Source: Fusobacterium sp. (GTDB lineage Bacteria > Fusobacteriota > Fusobacteriia > Fusobacteriales > Fusobacteriaceae). From it: 64,000 nucleotides of DNA. Positions 33,204 to 45,079 of the stretch are shown here, one piece after another (position 1 is the stretch's first letter; each line of letters starts with the position of its first letter). The stretch spans positions 1 to 64,000 of the forward strand of contig NZ_JAGIRL010000044.1 in NCBI RefSeq assembly GCF_019012925.1, read 5' to 3'. The notes below the pieces were generated by a model. That model was not told where the DNA came from, ran no database searches, and saw only the letters and a list, made by a program, of their open reading frames with translations. The position numbers were made by a program, and so were the translations under genes.

Positions 33204-34559
33204 ATGAATAATACAGCTATAAAATTAGAAAAAGCCCCATTAAAAGAGTTGTTTGTCACTATGGCTATCCCCTCTGTCCTAGCCCAATTGATAAATGTAC
33301 TTTATAATATTGTAGATAGGGTATACATTGGCCACATAGAGGGGATTGGTTCACTAGCACTTACAGGTGTCGGAGTTACCTTTCCTATAATTATGGTAGT
33401 TTCTGCTTTTAGTGCCTTTGCTGGACAGGGAGGTGCCCCTTTAGCATCTATATTTTTAGGAGCCAAAGATTATGATAAGGCTGAGAAGATATTGGGAAAC
33501 AGTTGTGCTCTACTTCTACTTTTTTCAGTAGTTTTAACAATTTTTTTCCAAATTTTTAAGTTACCACTTCTCTATGCTTTTGGTGCTAGTAGCAATATAA
33601 TCCACTATGCAAATGATTATATAACTCTATATCTGTGTGGAACTATTTTTGTTATGCTCTCTCTTGGTTTAAATACCTTTATAAGTGGACAGGGAAATGC
33701 TAAAACTGCCATGCTATCCGTACTCATTGGTGCTGTAACAAATATAATACTAGATCCCATCTTTATCTTTAAATTGGAAATGGGGGTCAAAGGAGCTACA
33801 CTAGCTACCCTTATCTCACAAGCCTTAAGTAGTTTATGGGTGGTCTCTTTCTTAGTCTCAGAAAGAAGTGTTATTAAAATAAAAGTAAAAAATCTTAAAT
33901 TTGATAAAAAAATACTCTCTAAGATAGGAACACTAGGAATATCTCCATTTATAATGCAGAGTACTGAAAGTCTTGTCCTTTTAACTCTAAACTCTGGATT
34001 ACAAAAATATGGTGGAGATATTTATGTAGGTTCTATGTCTATTTTAACAAGTATTTTACAGCTTATAACTGTTCCTGTTTCAGGTATCACTCAAGGTATA
34101 CAACCAATAATAAGCTATAACTATGGGGCAAAAAATATCAGAAGAGTATTACAAACTTTTAAATCTCTATTGGTAGTGTGTCTAAGTGTTACATTGATTA
34201 TGGGTGGTCTAGGAGTATTCTTCCCTGAAATCTATGTAGGTATTTTTATAGAGTCACCAGAGTTGAGTAAAATCACCATAAAATATATGCCTATATTCAT
34301 ACTTGGTATGTGTATCTTTGGAATACAACAAGCTATTCAAGGGACATTCTTAGCTTTAGGACAGGCTAAATACTCAATATTTATAGCCCTTTTAAGAAAG
34401 GTTATTCTTCTTGTTCCACTGGCTATTATCCTTCCAAAATTTTTTGGAGTACAGGGTATCTACTGGGCTGAACCATTGGCTGATATAAGTTCTGTAACCA
34501 TAGCTAGTACCACATTCCTTCTAACATTTAAAACAATTTTAAGAATAAAGAGAAGATAG
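33204..34559 (+). CDS. MATE family multidrug/sodium antiporter
   Basis: A 451-residue inner membrane protein with twelve helices in two similar halves. The N-terminal PLKELFVTMAIPSVLAQLINV and VDRVYIGH, and NTFISGQGNAKTAML, match DinF/NorM-like MATE exporters. It would expel drugs or metabolites using a sodium or proton gradient. AGGAG precedes the ATG, 9 bp after the Rep-like gene, so translation is probably coupled. It is followed by a large bidirectional terminator. Confidence 0.93.
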   Translation: MNNTAIKLEKAPLKELFVTMAIPSVLAQLINVLYNIVDRVYIGHIEGIGSLALTGVGVTFPIIMVVSAFSAFAGQGGAPLASIFLGAKDYDKAEKILGNSCALLLLFSVVLTIFFQIFKLPLLYAFGASSNIIHYANDYITLYLCGTIFVMLSLGLNTFISGQGNAKTAMLSVLIGAVTNIILDPIFIFKLEMGVKGATLATLISQALSSLWVVSFLVSERSVIKIKVKNLKFDKKILSKIGTLGISPFIMQSTESLVLLTLNSGLQKYGGDIYVGSMSILTSILQLITVPVSGITQGIQPIISYNYGAKNIRRVLQTFKSLLVVCLSVTLIMGGLGVFFPEIYVGIFIESPELSKITIKYMPIFILGMCIFGIQQAIQGTFLALGQAKYSIFIALLRKVILLVPLAIILPKFFGVQGIYWAEPLADISSVTIASTTFLLTFKTILRIKRR

Positions 34560-34570
34560 ATAACAAAAAA

Positions 34571-34609
34571 GGAAAAAAATTACTTTACCAATTATAGTAA
34601 TTTTTTTCC
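34571..34609. terminator. Bidirectional terminator, MATE gene / alcohol dehydrogenase
   Basis: GGAAAAAAATTACT / AGTAATTTTTTTCC, a 14-bp perfect stem between convergent genes; A/T tracts on both sides serve as tails. Confidence 0.82.
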
Positions 34610-34623
34610 TCTTATAATCTAAA

Positions 34624-35793
34624 TTAATCTAAGCACATTTCATAGATTCTTTTTATATCCTCTTTATTAAGCTCTTTGAATCCCTTTAAAATTCCATTTC
34701 CACAAGCTTTTTCAGCCATTATATCAAAATGAGTTCTATCTATACCCAACTCTTTTAAATTGCTTGTAAGTCCAAGCTCAACAAATAGAAACTCTTCAAA
34801 TCTTTTTATTCCTTCTAGAGCTGCACTCATATTATCCAATTTTGAATCCACTCCAAAGACAGCCACAGCAAAATTTCTAAATCTCTGCGCATTCTCTTCA
34901 TCTAATATGTATCTCATCCAACGAGGAGTAACAATTCCTAATCCAAGTCCATGAGTTATATCATAGTAAGCTGAAAGTTGATGTTCCATAGAGTGACAAC
35001 TCCAACTACAATGTTGACAACTTCTTACAAATCCATTTATAGCCCAAGAGGATGTCCACATCAAATTAGCTCTTGCCTCCTCATTTTCTGGATCTTTCAT
35101 TGCTATTGGTGCATATTTTACAACACTTTTCATCATTCCTTCCATAAAACAATCCAACATATACATACTTCCCTCTGTATTGAAATACGTCTCAATTATA
35201 TGAGAAAGTATGTCCACTGATCCACAAGCAGTTTGATAAGAAGATACTGTATAAGTATTCTTAGGATCGAGGAATGATACCTTTGGTTGCATCAATGGTG
35301 AAGCTACACCAATCTTATCATTTGTCTCCATATTTCTAATTACTCCACCAGCATCCATCTCTGAACCTGTTGCTGCTAAAGTTAAGATTGTTACAATTGG
35401 TAGACACTTTGTCACAGGAACCTTTTTAGTAACTATATCCCAAGCATCTCCCTCATAATAAGTAGCTGCTGCAATAGCCTTAGTACAATCTATTACAGAT
35501 CCTCCACCTATTGCTAAAAGCACATCTATCTTCTCTTTTTTACAGATATCTGCTCCTGCATTTACAGATATTACTCTTGGATTTGGCTCAATTCCACTCA
35601 ATTCAAATATCTCCAATTCCTCTTTTTTCAACTCTTCTAAAACTTGATCATAGAGTCCAATCCTTTTTATAGATCCTCCACCGTAGCAGATTAAAACTCT
35701 ATCTCCTAGCTTTTTAATCTCCTTTCCCAATTTTGATAGTTGATCACTTCCAAAATACACCTTAGTCGGAATATTATATACAAACTTATACAT
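34624..35793 (-). CDS. Iron-containing alcohol dehydrogenase (butanol dehydrogenase/YqhD type)
   Basis: A 389-residue group III dehydrogenase reducing aldehydes with NAD(P)H in fermentation. LAIGGGSVIDCTKAIAAA binds the cofactor, and the iron ligands are visible in DILSHIIETYF (Asp, His), SMEHQLSAYYDITHGLGL (two His). The N-terminal FVYNIPTKVYFG places it in the BdhA/YqhD branch. The frame opens at GTG 35802, but the ATG at 35791-35793 suits the AGAGG better. The 35794-36005 gap contains only the promoter of the yaaA operon. Confidence 0.9.
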   Translation of the reverse strand: MYKFVYNIPTKVYFGSDQLSKLGKEIKKLGDRVLICYGGGSIKRIGLYDQVLEELKKEELEIFELSGIEPNPRVISVNAGADICKKEKIDVLLAIGGGSVIDCTKAIAAATYYEGDAWDIVTKKVPVTKCLPIVTILTLAATGSEMDAGGVIRNMETNDKIGVASPLMQPKVSFLDPKNTYTVSSYQTACGSVDILSHIIETYFNTEGSMYMLDCFMEGMMKSVVKYAPIAMKDPENEEARANLMWTSSWAINGFVRSCQHCSWSCHSMEHQLSAYYDITHGLGLGIVTPRWMRYILDEENAQRFRNFAVAVFGVDSKLDNMSAALEGIKRFEEFLFVELGLTSNLKELGIDRTHFDIMAEKACGNGILKGFKELNKEDIKRIYEMCLD

Positions 35794-35918
35794 AGGCTCC
35801 ACCTCTCTTTTTATCCTTCCCTTTCTATATTATATCACAAAGAATAACAATTTATTATACCTTTCACAAGTTTCAAAACTTTTAGAAAATATTATCAAAG
35901 ATGTAAGCATGATAAACA

Positions 35919-35947
35919 TTGGAAAATCATTAAAAATATGATATACT
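35919..35947 (+). promoter_or_regulatory. Promoter of the yaaA-recF-gyrB operon
   Basis: TTGGAA, 17 bases ending TGA, TATACT (extended -10), about 52 nt before the yaaA start. Confidence 0.75.
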
Positions 35948-36005
35948 ATAAAGTAGGCTAACTGTTTTTTTTAAAAAATTACTATAGATATTAAGGAGAT
36001 AAAAT

Positions 36006-36212
36006 ATGAAAGAGATTAAAATTTCAACTGAATTCATTAAGTTGGATCAATTTTTAAAATGGACTGGTGTGTGTGATACTGGAGTAGATGCAAAATTCTT
36101 TATTCTTGACGGAAATGTTAAGGTAAATGGTGAAATAGAAGAAAGAAGAGGAAAGAAGTTATATCCTGGAGATAAGGTTGAAGCTGCTGGAGAGACTTTT
36201 TTAGTTAAATAA
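36006..36212 (+). CDS. yaaA: S4-domain RNA-binding protein YaaA
   Basis: A 68-residue protein that is one S4 domain: FIKLDQFLKWTGVCDTG, then FILDGNVKVNGEIEERRGKKLYPGD, with the conserved Arg/Lys and Gly. In many bacteria it sits between dnaN and recF; here it opens the operon and dnaA and dnaN are absent. Its role, probably in ribosome or RNA binding, is not well known. AAGGAG precedes the ATG; recF starts 22 bp later. Confidence 0.9.
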   Translation: MKEIKISTEFIKLDQFLKWTGVCDTGVDAKFFILDGNVKVNGEIEERRGKKLYPGDKVEAAGETFLVK

Positions 36213-36234
36213 TTTTTATAGGGTGGATTAAGCT

Positions 36235-37332
36235 TTGGAAATATTAGAGATTAATTATGTGAACTTTAGAAATTTAATTGATGGAAATATTAAATTTTTT
36301 CCAAAACTTAATCTATTTTTTGGAAAAAATGGTCAAGGAAAGACAAGTTTGTTAGAGGCTGTATATTTTAATGCCACAGGAAAAAGTTTTAGAACCTCAA
36401 AAGTCAATGAGGTAATGAAATATGGCTCAACTAAGACTGGGGTATATATCTTATATAAAGATAGTATCTCTGAAAAATCTCTTACATTGAAATTTAACAA
36501 TGAAAAGAAGGAGTACTATTACAACAATAAAAAAATATCATATGATGAGTTTTATGGAAGATTAAATATAGTGACATATATACCTGAAGATATTGTTTTA
36601 ATTACAGGTTCTCCATCAGTGAGGAGAACTTTTTTTGACGGTGAAATTGCCCAAGCAAACAATGAGTATTTCCAAGATTTAAAAAACTACAACAAACTTC
36701 TTAAGATTAGAAATAAATATCTAAAAGAGCAAAAAACAAGAGATCCTGAGTTCTCAATATATGAAGAGGAATTTATTAAGTATGGAGCTAAGGTCATTGA
36801 AAAGAGATTGGAATATGTTCAAAGAATCTCAATCATCTTAAATCTAAACTATAGAAAACTATTTGATGATAAGAAAGAGTTGAGTTTATCTTATGATTGT
36901 CATCTAGGAAATATCAAAAAACTCTCTTTTGAAGATATAAAAAGACTTTTAAGAGAAAAAATAGAGAAAAAATTTGCTCAAGAAAAAAGATATGGTTTCT
37001 CTCTGTGTGGACCTCAAAAAGATGATTTTCTTTTTATTCTCAATGGACATGAAGCAAAGTCTACTGCTTCTCAAGGTGAGAAAAAATCTATAATTTTCTC
37101 TTTGAAACTCTCTGAAATTGATATGATAATCAGAGAAAAAAAGGAAAATCCTGTGCTTATTATTGATGATATATCATCTTATTTTGATTCCAATAGAAAG
37201 GATAGTATCTTAAATTATCTTGAAAAAAGAAATATTCAAGTGCTCTTGAGTTCAACAAATAAATTGGGAATAGACTCCAAAGATTTTTATGTAGAAAGTG
37301 GTGAAATTGAATATGGCCGAGAAATTAAGTAA
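36235..37332 (+). CDS. recF: DNA replication and repair protein RecF
   Basis: A 365-residue SMC-like ATPase that helps load RecA at gaps with RecO and RecR. Walker A is LFFGKNGQGKTSLLEAVY (about residues 28-45), the signature is TASQGEKKSIIFSLKLSE, and Walker B is NPVLIIDDIS. EILEINYVNFRNL is the usual N-terminal strand. The start is TTG at 36235 with GGGTGGA ahead. Its end overlaps the DUF721 gene by 20 bp in another frame. Confidence 0.95.
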   Translation: MEILEINYVNFRNLIDGNIKFFPKLNLFFGKNGQGKTSLLEAVYFNATGKSFRTSKVNEVMKYGSTKTGVYILYKDSISEKSLTLKFNNEKKEYYYNNKKISYDEFYGRLNIVTYIPEDIVLITGSPSVRRTFFDGEIAQANNEYFQDLKNYNKLLKIRNKYLKEQKTRDPEFSIYEEEFIKYGAKVIEKRLEYVQRISIILNLNYRKLFDDKKELSLSYDCHLGNIKKLSFEDIKRLLREKIEKKFAQEKRYGFSLCGPQKDDFLFILNGHEAKSTASQGEKKSIIFSLKLSEIDMIIREKKENPVLIIDDISSYFDSNRKDSILNYLEKRNIQVLLSSTNKLGIDSKDFYVESGEIEYGREIK

Positions 37333-37926
37333 TGTTAGTGATATGATAGATGTTGCTGTAAAAAAAAGCAGACGTCTTAAAGAGGGGATACTTAAATCTG
37401 AATGGAGTAAGATTGTAGGTAAGATATGTAAGGAGTGCCAACCTGATTTTATAAAAGATGGTGTCCTACACATCAGAGTTAAAAGTCCTGTCTTTGTTCA
37501 TCACTTTACACTTGAAAAAAATAGATATATCAAGATTATAAATGAGTATTTTGACGAGGATATTATACAGGATATCGTTATAAAATCTGGTAAGCTAGAT
37601 GAAAATAGAGAGGCTTATCTAGCAAAGGTAGATACAGAGGAAAATATCCCAAGTACTACTGACAATAATACTGATGTAGAGAATAAAAATGATCTTTCCT
37701 CTCTGACTGGAGAGACTTTAAATAATAGAATTTTAGAGAAGGTCGCTGCACTTAGTAAGATGGCTTTAGAGAGAGAGAACTATCTCCTAACTCATGGTTT
37801 TAAAAAGTGTAAAGTTTGTGGGATGCTATATGAGGGAGAAGAGTTGTTCTGTAAGGTCTGTATAGACAATGGAAATGCTAAAAAATATATAAAAGATAAT
37901 GGATTATCTGATGAAGAAGATGAGTA

Positions 37927-37927
<1 letters not shown>
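37313..37927 (+). CDS. DUF721 (DciA-like) protein with C-terminal zinc ribbon
   Basis: A 204-residue protein. Residues about 5-100 are a DUF721 domain (SEWSKIVGKICKECQPDF, LHIRVKSPVFVHHF), the domain of DciA, a helicase loader or operator in bacteria without DnaC or DnaI. The C-terminus adds CKVCGMLYEGEELFCKVC, a four-cysteine zinc ribbon not part of classical DciA. It may load DnaB (inference). I use the ATG at 37313; upstream GTG codons lack a site. Overlaps recF by 20 bp and remB by 1 base (TAATG). Confidence 0.82.
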
Positions 37928-40091
<2,164 letters not shown>

Positions 40092-40187
40092 TAGAAAGAA
40101 AAATCCTTCGTATAATACACATATATATTGATTTATGTGGTATAATCTACTGAAGGTAAAATTAAGATTAAGAGGAGAAATAATCGT

Positions 40188-42731
40188 ATGTCGAATATAA
40201 ATAATAGATACATAGAAGATGAAATGAAAGAATCATACCTTGATTATTCAATGAGTGTTATTGTAAGTAGAGCTCTTCCAGATGTAAGAGATGGAATGAA
40301 ACCTGTACATAGAAGAATACTATTTGCTATGAATGAACTTGGTATGAGTTTTGATAAACCATATAAAAAATCAGCCAGAATCGTCGGGGAAGTACTAGGT
40401 AAGTACCACCCTCACGGTGACTCTGCTGTTTATGGAACAATGGTTAGAATGGCTCAGGATTTCAACTACAGATATCCTTTGATCTCTGGACATGGAAACT
40501 TTGGATCAATCGATGGAGATTCTGCAGCTGCAATGAGATATACTGAGGCTAGAATGGCTAAGATAAGTAATGAACTTCTAGAGGATATAGATAAAAATAC
40601 TATTGATTTTAGAAAAAACTTTGACGATTCATTGGATGAGCCTACAGTTTTACCTGCTAAACTTCCTAACTTACTTCTAAATGGAGCAACTGGAATAGCT
40701 GTTGGTATGGCTACTAATATCCCACCTCACAATCTAGGAGAGGTTGTAGATGGAACTTTAGCTCTTATTGAAAATCCAGATCTAACTCCACTTGATCTAA
40801 TGGAGTATATAAAAGGACCTGACTTCCCTACTGGAGCTATCATAGATGGAGATAAGGGTATTAAAGATGCTTATATGACAGGTAGAGGAAAAGTAAGAGT
40901 AAGAGGTAAAATTGATATTGAAGAGTTGAAAAATGGAAAAATAAATATTATAATAAAAGAAATCCCATATCAACTTAATAAATCTACTCTTATTGAGAGA
41001 ATTGCTGATCTAGTAAAGGATAAAAAGATAGTTGGTATATCAGATCTTAGAGATGAGTCAGATAGAGATGGTATCAGAGTTGTTATTGAGTTAAAGAAAG
41101 GTGAGGAGCCTGAATTAATTCTAAATAAACTTTACAAATACACAGAGTTGCAAAATACATTCGGTATAATTATGCTGGCTCTTGTAAACAATACTCCAAA
41201 GGTATTGAACTTAAAGCAGATCATTGAAGAGTATATCAAACATAGATTTGAAGTTATCACAAGAAGAACTAAGTTCAACTTAGAAAAGGCAGAGAAGAGA
41301 GCACACATATTACAAGGTTATAGAATTGCTCTTAATAATATAGATAGAATTATTGAATTGGTTAGAGGTGCCTCTGATGGTAACCAAGCTAGAGAACAAC
41401 TAGTGGAAAAATATGGTTTTACAGATGTACAAGCTAGAGCAATACTTGATATGAAGCTACAAAGATTAACTGGATTAGAGAGAGATAAGGTTGAGGCTGA
41501 ATATCAAGAGATTGAAAAATATATTGCTGAATTGAGAGATATTTTAGCTAATGATTCAAGAATATATGAGATTATGAAAACTGAACTTCAAGAGTTAAAA
41601 GATAAGTACAATGATGAGAGAAGAACTGTCATTGAAAAAGAGAGAAAAGAGATAACTCAAGAGGATCTTATCAAAGATGAGGCTGTAATACTTACATTCA
41701 CTAATAAAGGTTATGTTAAAAGAATGGAGTTAAGCAAGTACAAAGCTCAAAGAAGAGGTGGAAAGGGAGTAGCTAGTCAAAATACTGTTGAAGATGACTT
41801 TGTAGAGAATATTGAGTCAGCTAACAACCTAGATACACTTCTAATCTTCACAAACCAGGGAAGAGTACACAATATAAAAGTGTATGAGATTCCTGAGACA
41901 TCTAAACAATCTAGAGGTAGATTGATAGGTAATATCATCAAACTTAGAGATGATGAGAAAATTAGAGCTATCATCAAGACTAGAGATTTCTCTAATGAGA
42001 ACGAGGTTATCTTCGTAACTAAAGATGGAATTGTTAAAAAGACTAACCTAAGCGAATTTAAAAATATAAATGTTTCTGGTTTAAAAGCTATTAAATTAAA
42101 AGATGACGACGACATAATATATGTTGGACTTATTGAAAATATAGATAAAGAGGAGCTATTAATAGCTACTCAAAATGGTTACTCTATCAGATTCTCTTGT
42201 GAACAAGTAAGACACACTGGTAGAGATACTATGGGGGTAAAAGGTTTAACTCTTAGAGACAATGATACAGTTGTTTCTGCTCTACTTATAAAAGATGCTG
42301 AAAATAGCAGTATCTTAACTATCACAGAGAATGGTTATGGTAAGAGAAGTAAGATAGATGAGTATCCAGCACAATCTAGAACTGGTAAGGGAGTTATCAA
42401 TCTAAGATGTAATCCTAAGACTGGTGCTGTTGTATCTGTCCTTTCTGTTACACAAGGTGAGCAGTTAATGGCTATCACATCTTCTGGAGTAGTTATAAGA
42501 ATAGCTGTAGAGGATATTGTCCTATATGGTAGAGCTACTCAAGGTGTAATCATTATGAAGGTCAATGGAAAAGATGAAAAAGTTGTTTCTATTACTAGAG
42601 TTAAGTCTGAAGATGCTGATGATGAATTAGATAAAATCGAAGCAGTTAGTACAGTTTCAAGTGAGGTTATAACTACTGATGAAAATCAACCTTCTGAAGA
42701 GGAAGAGATGATAGAGGAAACAGTGGAATAA
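40188..42731 (+). CDS. gyrA: DNA gyrase subunit A
   Basis: An 847-residue breakage-reunion subunit. The catalytic tyrosine is Tyr118 in [11 protein letters not shown]. The quinolone-determining stretch reads [13 protein letters not shown] with Ser79 and Gly83; this Gly, Asp87 in E. coli, is to my knowledge the normal fusobacterial residue. The C-terminal beta-pinwheel repeats are present, with the GyrA-box QRRGGKG that allows supercoiling, and the acidic tail ends at residue 847. AGAGGAG precedes the ATG. Confidence 0.97.
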   Translation: MSNINNRYIEDEMKESYLDYSMSVIVSRALPDVRDGMKPVHRRILFAMNELGMSFDKPYKKSARIVGEVLGKYHPHGDSAVYGTMVRMAQDFNYRYPLISGHGNFGSIDGDSAAAMRYTEARMAKISNELLEDIDKNTIDFRKNFDDSLDEPTVLPAKLPNLLLNGATGIAVGMATNIPPHNLGEVVDGTLALIENPDLTPLDLMEYIKGPDFPTGAIIDGDKGIKDAYMTGRGKVRVRGKIDIEELKNGKINIIIKEIPYQLNKSTLIERIADLVKDKKIVGISDLRDESDRDGIRVVIELKKGEEPELILNKLYKYTELQNTFGIIMLALVNNTPKVLNLKQIIEEYIKHRFEVITRRTKFNLEKAEKRAHILQGYRIALNNIDRIIELVRGASDGNQAREQLVEKYGFTDVQARAILDMKLQRLTGLERDKVEAEYQEIEKYIAELRDILANDSRIYEIMKTELQELKDKYNDERRTVIEKERKEITQEDLIKDEAVILTFTNKGYVKRMELSKYKAQRRGGKGVASQNTVEDDFVENIESANNLDTLLIFTNQGRVHNIKVYEIPETSKQSRGRLIGNIIKLRDDEKIRAIIKTRDFSNENEVIFVTKDGIVKKTNLSEFKNINVSGLKAIKLKDDDDIIYVGLIENIDKEELLIATQNGYSIRFSCEQVRHTGRDTMGVKGLTLRDNDTVVSALLIKDAENSSILTITENGYGKRSKIDEYPAQSRTGKGVINLRCNPKTGAVVSVLSVTQGEQLMAITSSGVVIRIAVEDIVLYGRATQGVIIMKVNGKDEKVVSITRVKSEDADDELDKIEAVSTVSSEVITTDENQPSEEEEMIEETVE

Positions 42732-42771
42732 TTATATTTAATCAACTTACATTTTAAATGGGGTGATATCT

Positions 42772-43539
42772 ATGAAAAGAGCATTAGTTTTATTTGGAAA
42801 TGAAATTGAAAGAGAAAATTTAATTGACAGTGCAGTTTATTTGGAAAAAGAGTTTGGCTTTAAAATCTATCCCCTTTACATCAAAGATATGTCAAGAGAG
42901 AAGCTATTAACTACAACAGATGGTTTTATGATGGCTGGTAGAGCTCCTGTTATATCTCAAGGTTGGGACGAGGTTGAAAAAGGTGAAATCGAAAGTATCA
43001 AAAAACTACTGAAAGAAAAAGGGGTTGCTTCTGAACTTGTAATAGATATTGGGCTTGTACCTGAAATTGTCACAGAACATATGAAAAGATGTGATATTCT
43101 TATTATGGGAAAAAATGATATTTTAAATGAAAATGAGGTAAGTATACTAAAAGGAAATTACAAATCAATATTCTTGATTGGTGAAAAACCTCTATCTCAT
43201 ATGAATAACATAGTTATAGCTAACGACAATGGTGTTAAGATCAACAGAAGTTGCTATCACTTTATAAATATCTTCCCACACATCAATGAGTTCTCATCTT
43301 TTGCTATTAACAAAGAGATTGAAGAAAATATATTGATTGAATATCTAGAGGAACACAATAAAAAAATTAAACATGAAGAGTTAGTAACAAATAATTTTGA
43401 AGATATTTTGAAAAAAGTAGATGATGCTGACTTACTAATTATGGGAAATCTAAGTAGAAGTTATTTCTTTGAAAAGATAATAGGTAAAAATGGTATTAAA
43501 TTATTAGAAAAAGGAAAGGCTCCTATATTTATAGGATAA
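42772..43539 (+). CDS. Universal-stress-like alpha/beta protein
   Basis: A 255-residue cytosolic protein with the outline of two tandem UspA-like folds: KRALVLFGNEIERENLIDSAVYLE and IVIANDNGVKINRSCYH start each half, and DILIMGKNDIL and DLLIMGNLSRSYFFEKIIG end them. The second half lacks the full nucleotide-binding GXXXXG. Function not assigned. The GTG at 42763 is in frame, but the ATG at 42772 is better placed after GGGGTG. It follows gyrA by 40 bp. Confidence 0.7.
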   Translation: MKRALVLFGNEIERENLIDSAVYLEKEFGFKIYPLYIKDMSREKLLTTTDGFMMAGRAPVISQGWDEVEKGEIESIKKLLKEKGVASELVIDIGLVPEIVTEHMKRCDILIMGKNDILNENEVSILKGNYKSIFLIGEKPLSHMNNIVIANDNGVKINRSCYHFINIFPHINEFSSFAINKEIEENILIEYLEEHNKKIKHEELVTNNFEDILKKVDDADLLIMGNLSRSYFFEKIIGKNGIKLLEKGKAPIFIG

Positions 43540-43548
43540 GAGTTAAAA

Positions 43549-44007
43549 ATGAAAGTTTTAATAATTTCGGATTCACACAAAAGATTAAATACATTGATTA
43601 ATATTTATAAAAAAGAGCAACCAGATGTTGTTATCTGTGCTGGAGATCATAGTACTGATGGGGAGGAGCTTTCCTATCTGTACCCTGACTCTAAATACTA
43701 TATAGTTCGGGGAAATTGTGATATTTTCGACAGAAGATATGAAGATGAAGTGATAATTGAGCTGGAAGGATCTAAGATCCTTCTGGCTCATGGTCACGAA
43801 TATGGAGTAAAATTCTCCTATGATTCTATCGAGGAGAGAGGAAAAAGATTAAATTGTAATATTGTTATTTTTGGTCATACTCACATCCCATATATTTCAA
43901 AAAAAGATGGTATTATATTATTTAACCCAGGTGCTGTATATGACAATGAATATGGAATTTTAAATATTACTGAAAAAAATATTGAATTTTTTCATAAAAG
44001 TATATAA
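43549..44007 (+). CDS. YfcE/MJ0936 family metallophosphodiesterase
   Basis: A 152-residue metallophosphoesterase with all metal-binding motifs: ISDSHK, CAGDHSTDG, VRGNCD, LAHGHEYGV and FGHTHIPY. YfcE-type enzymes hydrolyse phosphodiesters in vitro; the natural substrate is unknown. The ribosome binding site is weak and it follows the Usp-like gene by 9 bp, so it depends on upstream transcription. Confidence 0.88.
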   Translation: MKVLIISDSHKRLNTLINIYKKEQPDVVICAGDHSTDGEELSYLYPDSKYYIVRGNCDIFDRRYEDEVIIELEGSKILLAHGHEYGVKFSYDSIEERGKRLNCNIVIFGHTHIPYISKKDGIILFNPGAVYDNEYGILNITEKNIEFFHKSI

Positions 44008-44047
44008 AATTTTTAAATATAAAAGCCTTTTAAACTAGGGAGGAAAA

Positions 44048-45064
44048 ATGAAAGAAAAGGTAGCACAACTTAAAGAAACTGCTAATCTTAGCATAGAAAA
44101 AGCAGAATCTTTACTAGAATTAGAAGAAATTAGAGTAAAATTACTTGGGAAAAAAGGGGAGTTAACTGAAATTTCAAAAGGGATGAAAAATCTTACTCCT
44201 GAGGAAAGACCAATAGTTGGACAATTAGTTAATGAGTTGAGAGAGTTTATCAACTCTAAATTAGAGTCTAAAAATATGGAATTGAAAGAAAAAGAGAAAA
44301 ATCAAAGATTAGCTGAAGAGGTTATTGATATAACTCTTCCTGGAAAAAGAAATGTATTAGGAACTACACATCCAATAACTGATACTATGAATTTTATGAA
44401 AAATATATTCATAGATATGGGATTTGATGTAGCTGATGGACCTGAAGTGGAGTATGTAAAATACAATTTTGATGCATTAAATATTCCTGAAACTCATCCT
44501 TCAAGAGATATTACTGATACATTCTATATCAATGATGATGTTGTTTTAAGAACTCAAACTTCACCAGTTCAAGTTAGATATATGCTTGAGCATAAACCAC
44601 CATTTAGAATGATCTGTCCTGGTAAGGTTTATAGACCTGACTACGATATATCTCATACACCTATGTTTCATCAAATGGAAGGTTTAATGATTGGTGAAAA
44701 CATTTCATTTGCTAACTTTAAAGCTATTTTAACTGAGTCATTAAAGAAAATGTTTGGAGATACTGAAGTTAGATTTAGACCTCACTTCTTCCCATTCACA
44801 GAGCCTTCTGCTGAGGTAGATATACAGTGTGCTGTATGTAAAGGTAAAGGTTGTAGAATGTGTAAAGATAGTGGTTGGGTAGAGATAATGGGTTGTGGAA
44901 TGGTTGACCCTGAGGTTCTAAAAGCTGTTGGTTATGATCCAGAAGAGGTAAGTGGATTTGCCTTTGGTATGGGTATAGAGAGAGTGGCAATGTTAAGACG
45001 TGGAATAAATGACTTAAGAGCCTTCTTTGAAAATGATGTAAGATTTTTAAAACAATTTAAGTAA
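44048..45064 (+). CDS. pheS: Phenylalanine-tRNA ligase alpha subunit
   Basis: A 338-residue class II synthetase subunit that charges tRNA-Phe as a heterotetramer with PheT. After an N-terminal coiled coil (residues 1-90) come GTTHPITDTMNFMKNIF, HPSRDITDTFYI, LRTQTSPVQVRYM (motif 2) and FGMGIERVAMLRRGINDLR (motif 3). CAVCKGKGCRMCKDSGW forms the usual Cys-containing insertion. AGGGAGG precedes the ATG. Confidence 0.97.
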   Translation: MKEKVAQLKETANLSIEKAESLLELEEIRVKLLGKKGELTEISKGMKNLTPEERPIVGQLVNELREFINSKLESKNMELKEKEKNQRLAEEVIDITLPGKRNVLGTTHPITDTMNFMKNIFIDMGFDVADGPEVEYVKYNFDALNIPETHPSRDITDTFYINDDVVLRTQTSPVQVRYMLEHKPPFRMICPGKVYRPDYDISHTPMFHQMEGLMIGENISFANFKAILTESLKKMFGDTEVRFRPHFFPFTEPSAEVDIQCAVCKGKGCRMCKDSGWVEIMGCGMVDPEVLKAVGYDPEEVSGFAFGMGIERVAMLRRGINDLRAFFENDVRFLKQFK

Positions 45065-45079
45065 TTCTGGAGGAGAGTA

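Noticed and set aside
40092..40187. Riboswitch or attenuator between gyrB and gyrA
   Set aside because: Weak inverted repeats and a TATAAT are visible, but nothing matches a known structured RNA; left as a possible promoter only.
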